A stretch of 7,339 nt of DNA from JBEEMU01 sp043778315. Its GTDB lineage: Bacteria > Bacteroidota > Bacteroidia > Chitinophagales > Saprospiraceae. This document shows positions 1-6,932 of this stretch, one piece after another. The notes under the pieces are model-generated. The model saw only the letters and a list, made by a program, of their open reading frames with translations. It did no database searches and was not told the origin of the DNA. Numbering within the stretch: position 1 is the first letter of the stretch; every line of letters starts with the position of its first letter. The stretch lies in the NCBI GenBank assembly GCA_043778315.1, contig JAYWGJ010000149.1, forward strand, positions 1 through 7,339, given 5' to 3'. The position numbers and the translations under genes were made by a program.

Positions 1-449
1 TCCTCGTAACGGTCGATTAAAAATGCACTCGAGCGCACCTCAATTCCTGCAATTGCTTTTTTTACATAATTTGTGATTTGATGGTGTGGAATTTGACTAA
101 TATCAAAACCTAAATCAGCATCAAAATCTTTTTTATTAAATATCAATAAATCGGGTCGCTTACCAATAGTATCTAATTCGTGTTGGAATGCTTGATAAAA
201 AGTATCAAAACCTGCTTCGCCTGCTACCAAATCGTCAGATTTTCCATATTTCACAGCTACAAAGTTAATCGAGGTATCGTTTATCGCTCTTGTAATCAAG
301 TTTTCCGCCCAGTCGCCCTGTTCTTTATTCGTAATGAAGTTGGAGGAGGCTTGCGTGGGCGTTCGGGCTTGGTCTCGTGGCGCATCAAAATCAACTAATT
401 CGACAGGAACGTTTTTGATTAACGACTTTATGCTATTATGATAGGTCAT
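1..449 (-). CDS. Predicted AccI-like type II restriction endonuclease, N-terminal part (runs off left edge)
   Basis: An open minus-strand frame begins at ATG 447-449 and runs 149 codons without a stop to the left edge, so the C-terminus is missing. The protein starts MTYHNSIKSLIKNVP. It carries a PTQASSNFITNKEQGDWAE stretch (about residues 31-49), FVAVKYGKSDDLVAGE (63-78), GKRPDLLIF (96-104) and AGIEVRSSAFLID (134-146). From memory these blocks match the AccI family of type II restriction enzymes, which cut GTMKAC; this rests on recognition, not a search. In PD-(D/E)xK terms, P99-D100 could be the PD pair and E137-V-R139 the second half, with Arg where Lys is usual, so the active-site assignment is tentative. 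E43 and E49 in the EQGDWAE helix are candidate conserved acids. A cognate methyltransferase would be expected next to it, presumably beyond the left edge. Codon use is like the rest of the window. No Shine-Dalgarno is seen, which is normal for Bacteroidota. Confidence 0.7.
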   Translation of the reverse strand, partial: MTYHNSIKSLIKNVPVELVDFDAPRDQARTPTQASSNFITNKEQGDWAENLITRAINDTSINFVAVKYGKSDDLVAGEAGFDTFYQAFQHELDTIGKRPDLLIFNKKDFDADLGFDISQIPHHQITNYVKKAIAGIEVRSSAFLIDRYE

Positions 450-506
450 TTTACTTTTATTATGATACTTTGATTTTATAAATATCTTTATTTACTTTAT
501 AACCCA

Positions 507-538
507 CAAAATTAAACTTTTATCTTCATATTCACAAA
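507..538 (-). promoter_or_regulatory. Bacteroidota-type promoter for the restriction endonuclease gene
   Basis: On the minus strand a TTTG (complement of 535-538) is followed after exactly 20 bases by TAATTTTG (complement of 507-514). This fits the Bacteroidota sigma-factor consensus TTTG - about 19-21 bp - TAnnTTTG. Transcription would start near position 500, giving a leader of about 50 nt before the ATG at 449. The match is by eye; T-rich DNA raises the chance of a fortuitous hit, but both boxes and the spacing fit. Confidence 0.55.
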
Positions 539-646
539 AAAAATGATGCGTAACGCAAATAAAAAAGTCATTTTATACTTGCAATATAATTTTTTATAAT
601 ATGTTATTTGACCAAAAAAGATTAAAAATAGCCTAAAAAATAAAAC

Positions 647-752
647 TTATAGTATAAAAAAGTAATAGTAGCTGTAAAAATAAGTGATTTATGATTATAA
701 ATTATACAAAATACACTTAAAAAATAATATTTAGCTATATTTTATACTATAA
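647..752. repeat. 13-bp perfect inverted repeat with 80-bp spacer
   Basis: TTATAGTATAAAA at 647-659 is the exact reverse complement of TTTTATACTATAA at 740-752. A further copy of the core TTTTATACT occurs at 571-579. The core 9-mer is therefore present three times in about 180 bp, in both orientations. In DNA this AT-rich some matches arise by chance, so the element may be meaningless or may be a set of sites for a DNA-binding protein. Confidence 0.4.
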
Positions 753-786
753 ATAGACTTAATAAAACAATATTAAGGTTGTTTGC

Positions 787-832
787 AGTTTCACGAAGGC
801 TTAATACAATTGTATTTAATACACATGAAACT
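787..832. repeat. 46-bp imperfect dyad with palindromic core
   Basis: AGTTTCA at 787-793 is matched by TGAAACT at 826-832, and the perfect palindrome AATACAATTGTATT occupies 803-816. Both are centred on the same point (809/810), and 16 of 23 base pairs match across the whole dyad. The shared centre makes pure coincidence less likely than for either part alone. It could be an operator or a cruciform-forming site; no target gene can be assigned, since the restriction gene promoter is almost 300 bp away. Confidence 0.45.
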
Positions 833-839
833 AAAAATA

Positions 840-883
840 GTATTAAAACATAAAAATATAATACATTTTTAGTGTTTTAATAC
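840..883 (-). terminator. AT-rich 18-bp hairpin, possible mfd transcript end
   Basis: Positions 840-850 (GTATTAAAACA) pair perfectly with 873-883, and 851-857 (TAAAAAT) pair with 865-871, leaving one bulged base (872) and a 7-base loop (858-864). In the minus-strand reading direction of mfd the hairpin begins 111 nt past the stop codon and is followed by TATTTTTAG. It could act as a rho-independent terminator or a 3'-end-stabilising structure, although the stem has only two G-C pairs. It would fold equally well from the other strand. Confidence 0.4.
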
Positions 884-962
884 CCTAATTTATTTTTATT
901 ATTATACATTTTAGTATTATTATTATCACAAATAAAAAAATATAAACTTATTACTAATAAAT

Positions 963-990
963 TAATCACTAATCGTTAATCACTAATCAC
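963..990 (-). repeat. Heptamer tandem array at the mfd 3' end (4 units)
   Basis: Four head-to-tail 7-bp units read on the plus strand as TAATCAC, TAATCGT, TAATCAC, TAATCAC; in mfd sense they are GTGATTA, GTGATTA, ACGATTA, GTGATTA. The array begins 3 bp after the mfd stop codon (TAA, 994-996). It belongs to the same family and has the same gene-relative orientation as the arrays at 6794-6821 and 6933-7058. It places stop codons in all three sense frames within 15 nt. Flanking DNA at 951-962 looks like a decayed continuation. Confidence 0.85.
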
Positions 991-993
991 TAT

Positions 994-3900
994 TTATCCT
1001 TTTTTTATTCGTTCTAATAACGCCATAACATCTTTTACAGAACGCATACGTTCATGTACCATGGTATAAAGATGGTTTACTTGTTTGAAGGATATAAATC
1101 GGTCGCCAGAACGCATAGGATAAGCTAAAATCTGTTTAAATACATCAGAATCATAGTACGTTGATTGTGGATTGGTAATAAAATAGCAACGAAGTTTATG
1201 CTGTTTGAGTATCAAACGTTCTAATCCGAGTTCTTTACAGAGCATTCGAACTCTAACGCCATCAAATAAGTCGGTAACTTGCTCGGGCATACGTCCAAAA
1301 CGGTCTTCTAAACGGGTAGCAAAACCTTGTAGTTCTGTTTCGGTTTCTAAATTATCCAATTCTGTATATAATGCGAGTCTTTCGCCTCCACTTGTAACGT
1401 ACCAATCAGGTATTCGCATTTCAACGTCCATTTCTATTTGTACATCATTAACAAAAGTAGTTTTATTGCTTAATTCTTCCGAAAAAATATCTTTAAAATC
1501 AGTTTCTTTAAGCTCTCGTATCGCCTCTTTTAATATCTTTTGATATGTTTCGTATCCTATATCTAAAATAAAACCGCTTTGTTCAGCTCCCAATAAGTTT
1601 CCTGCGCCGCGAATATCAAGGTCGCGCATTGCAATCTGGAAGCCACTGCCCAAATCAGAGAACTCTTCTAATGTACGCAATCGTTTTCGAGCGTCATCTG
1701 TAAGCCCCACCAATGCGGGACAAAATAAATAACAAAAAGCCTGACGGTTGCTACGTCCCACTCGTCCGCGTAACTGATGTAAATCGCTTAATCCAAATTG
1801 ATGGGCATTATTTATTATAATAGTATTAGCATTTGCAATATCCAAGCCCGTTTCTATAATATTAGTAGCAACCAATACATCATACTTGCGCTCTATAAAA
1901 TCCAAAAGAACTTCCTCGAGCTTATCGGGAGGCAGTTGTCCGTGCGCAACAGCTATATCCATAGCTGGACAAAGTTTACCTATCAACGCAGCCATATCAG
2001 GTAGAGATTGCACCCTATTATGTATAAAAAAAACTTGACCGCCGCGCATTACTTCATACTCTATTGCCTCTTTAATCACTTGTTCGTTAAAGCCGCGAAC
2101 CTCTGTTTGTATCGGTTGTCTATTAGGCGGAGGTGTATTGATTACACTTAAATCGCGCGCAGCCATCAATGAAAACTGCAAGGTTCGTGGTATCGGCGTA
2201 GCCGTAAGCATTAGCGTATCAACGTTTACTTTCATGGCGCGAAGTTTCTCTTTTGCAGTTACACCAAACTTTTGTTCTTCGTCAATAATTAACAATCCTA
2301 AGTCTTTAAACTTCAATTCTTTGTTAAGTATAGCTTGTGTACCTATCAATACCTCTACTTTTCCTTCATTTGTACGCTGTATGACCTCTTTACGTTGTTT
2401 TGCGGTCTTAAAACGATTCAAATAATCTACATTGATGCCAAATTGACCAAATCTTTCATCAAATGTTTTGTAATGTTGTAATGCTAAAATGGTAGTTGGC
2501 ACTAATATAGCTACTTGCTTGCCATCTGCGACCGCTTTAAATGCCGCGCGAATGGCAACCTCTGTCTTTCCAAACCCAACATCACCACATATCAATCTAT
2601 CCATCGGATTTGGCTTTTGCATATCACGTTTTACATCTTCGGTGGCTTTAAATTGATCGGGAGTATCCTCATATATAAAGGTAGCCTCGAGTTCATTTTG
2701 CAAATAACCGTCCTGCGGAAATGCGTAGCCTTTACTTGCTTTGCGTTCTGCATATAGTTTAATTAAATCCTTTGCTATATCTTTTACTTGTTTCTTTGCG
2801 CGAGTTTTGATGCGTGTCCAGGTGTCCGAACCGAGCTTGTGTAAAGGTGGCGCAGTGCCTTCTTTACCCACAAACTTGCTTATTTTATGTAAACTATTGA
2901 TACTTACATACAAAACATCGTTGTTTTTATATATCAACCGTATAGATTCTTGTTTTTTACCATTAATATCTAATGTTTCTAATCCTGAAAATCGTCCAAC
3001 ACCATGGTCTATATGTGTAACAAAATCACCTGAACGCAAATCTTTGAGTAGTCGAATATTTAAGGCTTGACTTTTGCTGTAACCTTGCTTGACCGAATAT
3101 TTATGAAACCGATTAAAGATTTGATGGTCGGTATAAAAAAGTATTTTATGTTCATAATCGATAAAACCTGCGTGTATCGTCTTCGCAATAGGGTGCCATC
3201 TGACGTGCGCTTTAAAGTCCTCAAATATAGTATATAAACGTTCAATCTGACGGGTATTGTCGGTAAATATATAGATGTCAAAATTTTGCGCATCTTTTTC
3301 TTTTAGGTCTTTAAACAGCAGTTCAAAGTTTTTATTAAAGGCAGGTTGCTGTTGCGCTTTAAAGAAAACGGTCTCAATTTTAGCTTTCGCAAATGGCAGC
3401 GTTGTACCTTCGCCGTTAGGCGCGTAGGTGTCGGTTTGCAACACAAAAGCCTCGAGCGTATCGTCGTCTGTGGGAGCTGTAAACACCAAAGCTAATTTTT
3501 GTAGTTGATACATCACATCATTAGGCAATACAAATGCGCGGTCACGAAGCAATTTATAAGTGTCTTCTTGCTCTGCTTCGGTCTCTTTTGGCAAGTTTTC
3601 GATGTAATCTATCGCTTTATCGAAGCAATTTAATAGCTTGTCTAATAACAACTGCCCGTCGTGCAACCAAACAACGGTGTCGGGTGGTATAATTTGTAAT
3701 AAAGAGGCTTTTTGTGTCCTATCAAAATGGGTATTTATGTTTGGTAAGATGGTAACACGACCTATATTAGTCACAGAAAGCTGTGTATTAGGGTCAAAAA
3801 GACGTATTGTTTCTATTTCTGTATCAAATAAATCGATTCGATAAGGCATATCATTACCAAACGAATAAATATCGATGATACCACCGCGTATCGCAAACTG

Positions 3901-4443
3901 ACCAGGTTCATATACGAAATCAGTCCGCTCAAAACCACATTCCACTAGTGTTAGTGCCAATAAATCAGTATCTAATTGTGCCTTAACGGCTAAATCTATC
4001 CGCGATTTAACCAACTCTTGCGGTACGACTATCTGTTCGAACACCGATTCAGGATACGCCACAATGATAGGGTGTTTCAAACTGCGGGCAGTAAGGCTGC
4101 CAATCACTTCGGCACGTCCTAAAACGTGATTTTTATTGAGTTCGTCAAAGTAAAGTGGTCGTTTAAAACTGTCGGGAAGGAAGAAAACGGTCTGTTCCAA
4201 TAAACTATTCAAGTCATTTTCCAGGTACGCCGCTTCGTCTTTATCGTTCGCGATGATAAGCGTCGGTCGGGGCGACGCGAGATATGCCGCCGCAATCACC
4301 CACGCCTCCATCGAGCCTACGCAACCCTTCAACTGCACACGCGGCGGCGTAGTCGTCGCGCTCGGAGCTAAGTAATTATTCAAATCGGCGATACGCACAT
4401 CTTCGCGGTATCGGTCGAGCAAATCATGTAGATTTTTGTCCAA
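994..4443 (-). CDS. mfd: Transcription-repair coupling factor Mfd
   Basis: The 1149-residue protein is a full-length Mfd (TRCF), the ATP-driven DNA translocase that dislodges RNA polymerase stalled at lesions and recruits UvrA for nucleotide excision repair. Visible in order: the UvrB-like N-terminal module with its degenerate GSMEAWVIAA segment (43-52) and FVYEPGQFAIRGGIIDIY (176-193); the CarD-like RNA polymerase interaction domain (about 470-565, starting GDFVTHIDHGVGRFSG); helicase Walker A GDVGFGKT (620-627); motif II DEEQ (721-724); TATPIPRTL (747-755); motif VI QLRGRVGR (890-897); the translocation motif DLDIRGAGNLLGAEQSG (941-957); and a TRCF C-terminal domain (about 1000-1100). The start is TTG (4441-4443): an in-frame TAA lies 8 codons upstream with no ATG between, and the next in-frame ATG (residue 45) would remove conserved N-terminal sequence. 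It is divergent from the DUF5916 gene. The 5' end is far richer in G+C than the 3' end. Confidence 0.97.
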   Translation of the reverse strand: MDKNLHDLLDRYREDVRIADLNNYLAPSATTTPPRVQLKGCVGSMEAWVIAAAYLASPRPTLIIANDKDEAAYLENDLNSLLEQTVFFLPDSFKRPLYFDELNKNHVLGRAEVIGSLTARSLKHPIIVAYPESVFEQIVVPQELVKSRIDLAVKAQLDTDLLALTLVECGFERTDFVYEPGQFAIRGGIIDIYSFGNDMPYRIDLFDTEIETIRLFDPNTQLSVTNIGRVTILPNINTHFDRTQKASLLQIIPPDTVVWLHDGQLLLDKLLNCFDKAIDYIENLPKETEAEQEDTYKLLRDRAFVLPNDVMYQLQKLALVFTAPTDDDTLEAFVLQTDTYAPNGEGTTLPFAKAKIETVFFKAQQQPAFNKNFELLFKDLKEKDAQNFDIYIFTDNTRQIERLYTIFEDFKAHVRWHPIAKTIHAGFIDYEHKILFYTDHQIFNRFHKYSVKQGYSKSQALNIRLLKDLRSGDFVTHIDHGVGRFSGLETLDINGKKQESIRLIYKNNDVLYVSINSLHKISKFVGKEGTAPPLHKLGSDTWTRIKTRAKKQVKDIAKDLIKLYAERKASKGYAFPQDGYLQNELEATFIYEDTPDQFKATEDVKRDMQKPNPMDRLICGDVGFGKTEVAIRAAFKAVADGKQVAILVPTTILALQHYKTFDERFGQFGINVDYLNRFKTAKQRKEVIQRTNEGKVEVLIGTQAILNKELKFKDLGLLIIDEEQKFGVTAKEKLRAMKVNVDTLMLTATPIPRTLQFSLMAARDLSVINTPPPNRQPIQTEVRGFNEQVIKEAIEYEVMRGGQVFFIHNRVQSLPDMAALIGKLCPAMDIAVAHGQLPPDKLEEVLLDFIERKYDVLVATNIIETGLDIANANTIIINNAHQFGLSDLHQLRGRVGRSNRQAFCYLFCPALVGLTDDARKRLRTLEEFSDLGSGFQIAMRDLDIRGAGNLLGAEQSGFILDIGYETYQKILKEAIRELKETDFKDIFSEELSNKTTFVNDVQIEMDVEMRIPDWYVTSGGERLALYTELDNLETETELQGFATRLEDRFGRMPEQVTDLFDGVRVRMLCKELGLERLILKQHKLRCYFITNPQSTYYDSDVFKQILAYPMRSGDRFISFKQVNHLYTMVHERMRSVKDVMALLERIKKG

Positions 4444-4484
4444 TTTATAGTATTTTAAAATTTATTTTTCTTTATTTTTCCTCA

Positions 4485-4492
4485 CAAAGGTA
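4485..4492 (-). promoter_or_regulatory. Possible -7 promoter box for mfd
   Basis: The minus strand reads TACCTTTG here, an exact match to the Bacteroidota -7 consensus TAnnTTTG. A transcript would start about 36 nt before the TTG start codon. No clear -33 TTG or TTTG is found 19-21 bp upstream, so this is a half-site match only. Confidence 0.4.
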
Positions 4493-4514
4493 AGGTTTAC
4501 ACTAAAATAAGCGG

Positions 4515-4522
4515 CATCTTTG
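4515..4522 (+). promoter_or_regulatory. Possible -7 promoter box for the DUF5916 gene
   Basis: CATCTTTG differs by one base from TAnnTTTG, and its context, CATCTTTGCAACC, resembles Bacteroidota promoters. It lies 34 nt before the ATG at 4557 and back-to-back with the mfd box at 4485-4492, so the two promoters would share about 30 bp of control DNA. There is no convincing -33 element. This is a weak call. Confidence 0.3.
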
Positions 4523-4556
4523 CAACCTTATTTGGTTTTAATTGATTATTATAATA

Positions 4557-6794
4557 ATGAAACAGCAACTTTTACTTTTTAGTTTTATCACTATAACGCA
4601 TTGCTGCGGCTTGGCGCAAAACACGGCGCAGCAAAATAATACGGCGGCTGCGCCCATTAAAGACGTGCATATTGGGTTCACCAATGAAAAAATTACGCTC
4701 GACGGCAACTTGAACGAAGCGATTTGGCAAACAGCGACCATTTACGACGGTTTTTGGCGCAACGCGCCCAACGATACCGCTTTTGCGACCACGCATACGG
4801 AAGTGCGAGTTACTTTTGACAACAAAAACATCTATGTTGCGGCAGTTTGTTACGATAATTTGAAGGGCAACTACGTCCAGCAGACGCTCAAACGCGATTT
4901 TTCTATCACCAATACCGATTGTTTTGCCGTTTCGTTAGACCCGACGGGCGACCATCAAAACGGATTTAGTTTTAGTTTGTCGCCTGCTGGCTCGCAGCGC
5001 GAAGGCTTAATCGCGAACGGCGGCAACGACGGCGTAGCGACCGCGTGGGACCAAGTCTGGACGGGCGAAGCCGTGTTTACGCAAGGCAAGTGGACGTGTG
5101 AAATAGCCATTCCGTTCAAAAGTATTCGTTACAACCCCGAAAACAAGGTTTGGGGCATCAATTTTGCGCATCAAGACCTCAAACGCAACGAACTTTCTAC
5201 GTTTCAAGCCGTGCCGCGTGGCTTGAACGTCTCCAACTTGGCTTACACGGCGCGGCTGATTTGGGACAACCCAATTCCGAAGGCTGGCGCGAACATCGTC
5301 ATCAATCCCTACGTCGCCGCAGGCGCGGCAGTGAGCGATTATACCAAGAGTAACACGCCAAAACTTACGCCAAACGCAGGTGTCGATGTCAAAATCGGCG
5401 TTTCGTCGGCATTAAATGTCGATTTGACCGTCAATCCCGATTTTTCGCAGGTAGATGTGGACAGACAAGTGACCAACTTGGAGCGTTTTAGCCTATTTTT
5501 TCCTGAAAGGCGTACTTTTTTTACAGAAAATAGCGATTTATTAAACTCTTTGGGTGTAAATGGTGCGCGTCCGTTCAACTCTCGTACCATTGGCTTGGCG
5601 GCAGGCAAAACAATTCCGATACTCGGCGGTGTGCGATTGAGCGGAAAGCTAAATAATTTGACTCGCGCCGATGCGATGCTGATACAAACCGCCGACGACA
5701 CGCTGACGCGCACGGCAGGGCAAAATTACGCGATTGCGGTCGTGCAGCGAAAGGTTTTAGCGAACTCGCAGGTAACGGTTTTTGGTATTAATAAGCAGGC
5801 TTTCGCCCAATATAAATGGGTAAACGGTGATTATAACCGCGTTTTTGGTGGCGAATTTAATTATAACAGCAAAAATAGTAGGTGGAATAGCAAAGTTTAC
5901 TATCAGCGCGTTTTCTCCGAAACTGCCATAACTTCGCCCGACGCGGCGGCGGTTACGCTGACGCACAACGGCAAGCAGGTGTTCGGGTCGGTGAGTGTGG
6001 AGCGCGTAGGCAAAGATTTTGCACCCTCGACGGGTTTTGTGCCTTATCGGCAACAATTTAACGCAGAAACCAAAAAAACGACACTCGTTCCGTATTATAG
6101 TAGCAATCATTATATATTGTATCAGTTTTTTCCGCGTAATAGTGCCTCAAAAATACTATTTTATGGACCTGAATACGACGGATTTGCGTTTTTGAACGCC
6201 GATGGACGATTAATAGACCGTTGGTCGCAGTTTAAAGGCTTTTTATATTGGAAAAACGGCAATATTGCGCGTATTTTTTATAAAAACTATCAAACTCTGC
6301 TACAATTTCCATCTCAAATCAGCGCGAACGTTTTGCCGCAAGGCGAATATAATTACCAAACCGTCGGCAGCAATTTTGCGTCTAATCAGCGCAAAACGTT
6401 TTATACGAATGTGGAAGTGAATTACGGTACGTTTTATTTAGCAAAATTCTTGAATTATAAAGCAGATATTAATTATAGAATACAGCCTTGGGGCAATTTT
6501 AGCTTCAATATCGAGCAAAATTTCTTGAATTACACCGACGACAAGTATAAAAACGAAAGATTGACGCTTTTCGGTGCAAAAATGGAGTTTTCGTTTAATA
6601 AAAATATGTTTTTGACCAATTATTTACAATATAATACGCAAGCCAATAATTTTAACCTCAATACGCGCTTTCAATGGCGGTTCAGACCGATGTCTGACCT
6701 CTTTTTGGTGTATTCCGACAATTACGCGACCGACGTTTTTCACCCAAAAAATCGCGCGTTGATTTTGAAAATGAATTATTGGTTTGCGTTGTAA
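4557..6794 (+). CDS. Secreted CBM9-like / DUF5916 outer-membrane protein
   Basis: The 745-residue protein starts at ATG 4557; five in-frame codons further upstream from a TTG would put isoleucines ahead of an otherwise standard signal peptide. Residues 1-20 (MKQQLLLFSFITITHCCGLA) look like a signal peptide, cut before Q21; the cysteines do not form a lipobox. Residues about 40-235 resemble the CBM9-like fold (ITLDGNLNEAIWQTA at 46-60, TEVRVTFDNKNIYVAAVCYD at 81-100, WTCEIAIPFKSIRY at 179-192). From about 240 onward it matches DUF5916, with the hallmark NPDFSQVDVDRQVTNLERF (293-311) and FFPERRTFFTEN (314-325). The rest is rich in alternating aromatic strands and ends LKMNYWFAL, as in an outer-membrane beta-barrel. 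Related proteins are often labelled hydrolase, but no catalytic site is evident and the substrate is unknown. The first half is much richer in G+C than the last 500 bp. Confidence 0.9.
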   Translation: MKQQLLLFSFITITHCCGLAQNTAQQNNTAAAPIKDVHIGFTNEKITLDGNLNEAIWQTATIYDGFWRNAPNDTAFATTHTEVRVTFDNKNIYVAAVCYDNLKGNYVQQTLKRDFSITNTDCFAVSLDPTGDHQNGFSFSLSPAGSQREGLIANGGNDGVATAWDQVWTGEAVFTQGKWTCEIAIPFKSIRYNPENKVWGINFAHQDLKRNELSTFQAVPRGLNVSNLAYTARLIWDNPIPKAGANIVINPYVAAGAAVSDYTKSNTPKLTPNAGVDVKIGVSSALNVDLTVNPDFSQVDVDRQVTNLERFSLFFPERRTFFTENSDLLNSLGVNGARPFNSRTIGLAAGKTIPILGGVRLSGKLNNLTRADAMLIQTADDTLTRTAGQNYAIAVVQRKVLANSQVTVFGINKQAFAQYKWVNGDYNRVFGGEFNYNSKNSRWNSKVYYQRVFSETAITSPDAAAVTLTHNGKQVFGSVSVERVGKDFAPSTGFVPYRQQFNAETKKTTLVPYYSSNHYILYQFFPRNSASKILFYGPEYDGFAFLNADGRLIDRWSQFKGFLYWKNGNIARIFYKNYQTLLQFPSQISANVLPQGEYNYQTVGSNFASNQRKTFYTNVEVNYGTFYLAKFLNYKADINYRIQPWGNFSFNIEQNFLNYTDDKYKNERLTLFGAKMEFSFNKNMFLTNYLQYNTQANNFNLNTRFQWRFRPMSDLFLVYSDNYATDVFHPKNRALILKMNYWFAL

Positions 6795-6821
6795 CGATTA
6801 ACGATTAGTCTTTAGTGATTA
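6794..6821 (+). repeat. Heptamer tandem array at the DUF5916 gene 3' end (4 units)
   Basis: Units in gene sense are ACGATTA, ACGATTA, GTCTTTA (degenerate), GTGATTA. The first base of the first unit is also the last base of the stop codon (TAA, 6792-6794), so the array starts inside the stop. Orientation relative to the gene is the same as in the arrays after mfd and after the T9SS cargo gene, although the absolute strand is opposite. All three sense frames meet a stop within 22 nt. Confidence 0.8.
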
Positions 6822-6886
6822 GTACCGTCGTAACTTTGACATATTATTAGAAAAATATTGTAAAAATCATAAAAACAGATAGAAAA

Positions 6887-6923
6887 AGCGGCGTACAGCA
6901 GAAAAAATCTGCTATACGCCGCT
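6887..6923 (-). terminator. Strong rho-independent terminator for the T9SS cargo gene, possibly bidirectional
   Basis: A 16-base arm at 6887-6902 (AGCGGCGTACAGCAGA) pairs with 6908-6923 around an AAAAA loop. The single imperfect pair is C/A in plus-strand RNA but a tolerated G-U in minus-strand RNA, and the minus-strand copy is followed by a run of Ts (complement of 6883-6887). It therefore best fits the minus-strand gene ending at 7044, whose transcript passes the heptamer array first. In the plus direction it is followed by TAAATTTTG and may also stop the convergent DUF5916 transcript. Confidence 0.85.
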
Positions 6924-6932
6924 AAATTTTGT

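Larger units (their letters stand above)
450..993. other. AT-rich intergenic region without a supportable gene
   Basis: This 544-bp stretch lies upstream of the restriction gene and downstream of mfd, both on the minus strand. It is extremely AT-rich (hand count for 841-900: 7 G+C of 60; for 601-660: 10 of 60) and holds no credible coding frame on either strand. What can be seen in it: the promoter at 507-538, a 13-bp inverted repeat (647-659 / 740-752), a 46-bp imperfect dyad (787-832), an 18-bp hairpin (840-883) and the heptamer array at 963-990, each listed separately. A small RNA is possible but nothing specific supports one. Confidence 0.7.

Noticed and set aside
180..398. Plus-strand open frame of 72 codons
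   Set aside because: It lies antisense to the restriction endonuclease frame, whose protein is recognisable and continuous; the plus frame has no protein-like features.
1205..3293. Several open frames of 70-110 codons overlapping mfd on both strands
   Set aside because: All lie within the conserved mfd coding sequence in other frames; the translations are low-complexity and unrecognisable.
4542..4556. Upstream TTG start adding five codons (Met-Ile-Ile-Ile-Ile) to the DUF5916 protein
   Set aside because: The ATG at 4557 gives a normal lysine-first signal peptide; the added codons are AT-rich leader sequence.
4572..4607. Possible lipoprotein signal from the Cys-Cys pair in the DUF5916 leader
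   Set aside because: The residues before the cysteines (TITH) do not form a lipobox, and GLA-Q gives a normal signal peptidase I site.
5339..6110. Minus-strand open frames of 117-124 codons inside the DUF5916 gene
   Set aside because: They are shadows of a conserved plus-strand coding sequence and have no start context or domain of their own.
6831..6838. TAACTTTG, a plus-strand match to the Bacteroidota -7 box
   Set aside because: There is no properly spaced -33 box and no plus-strand gene downstream, only the terminator and a convergent gene end.
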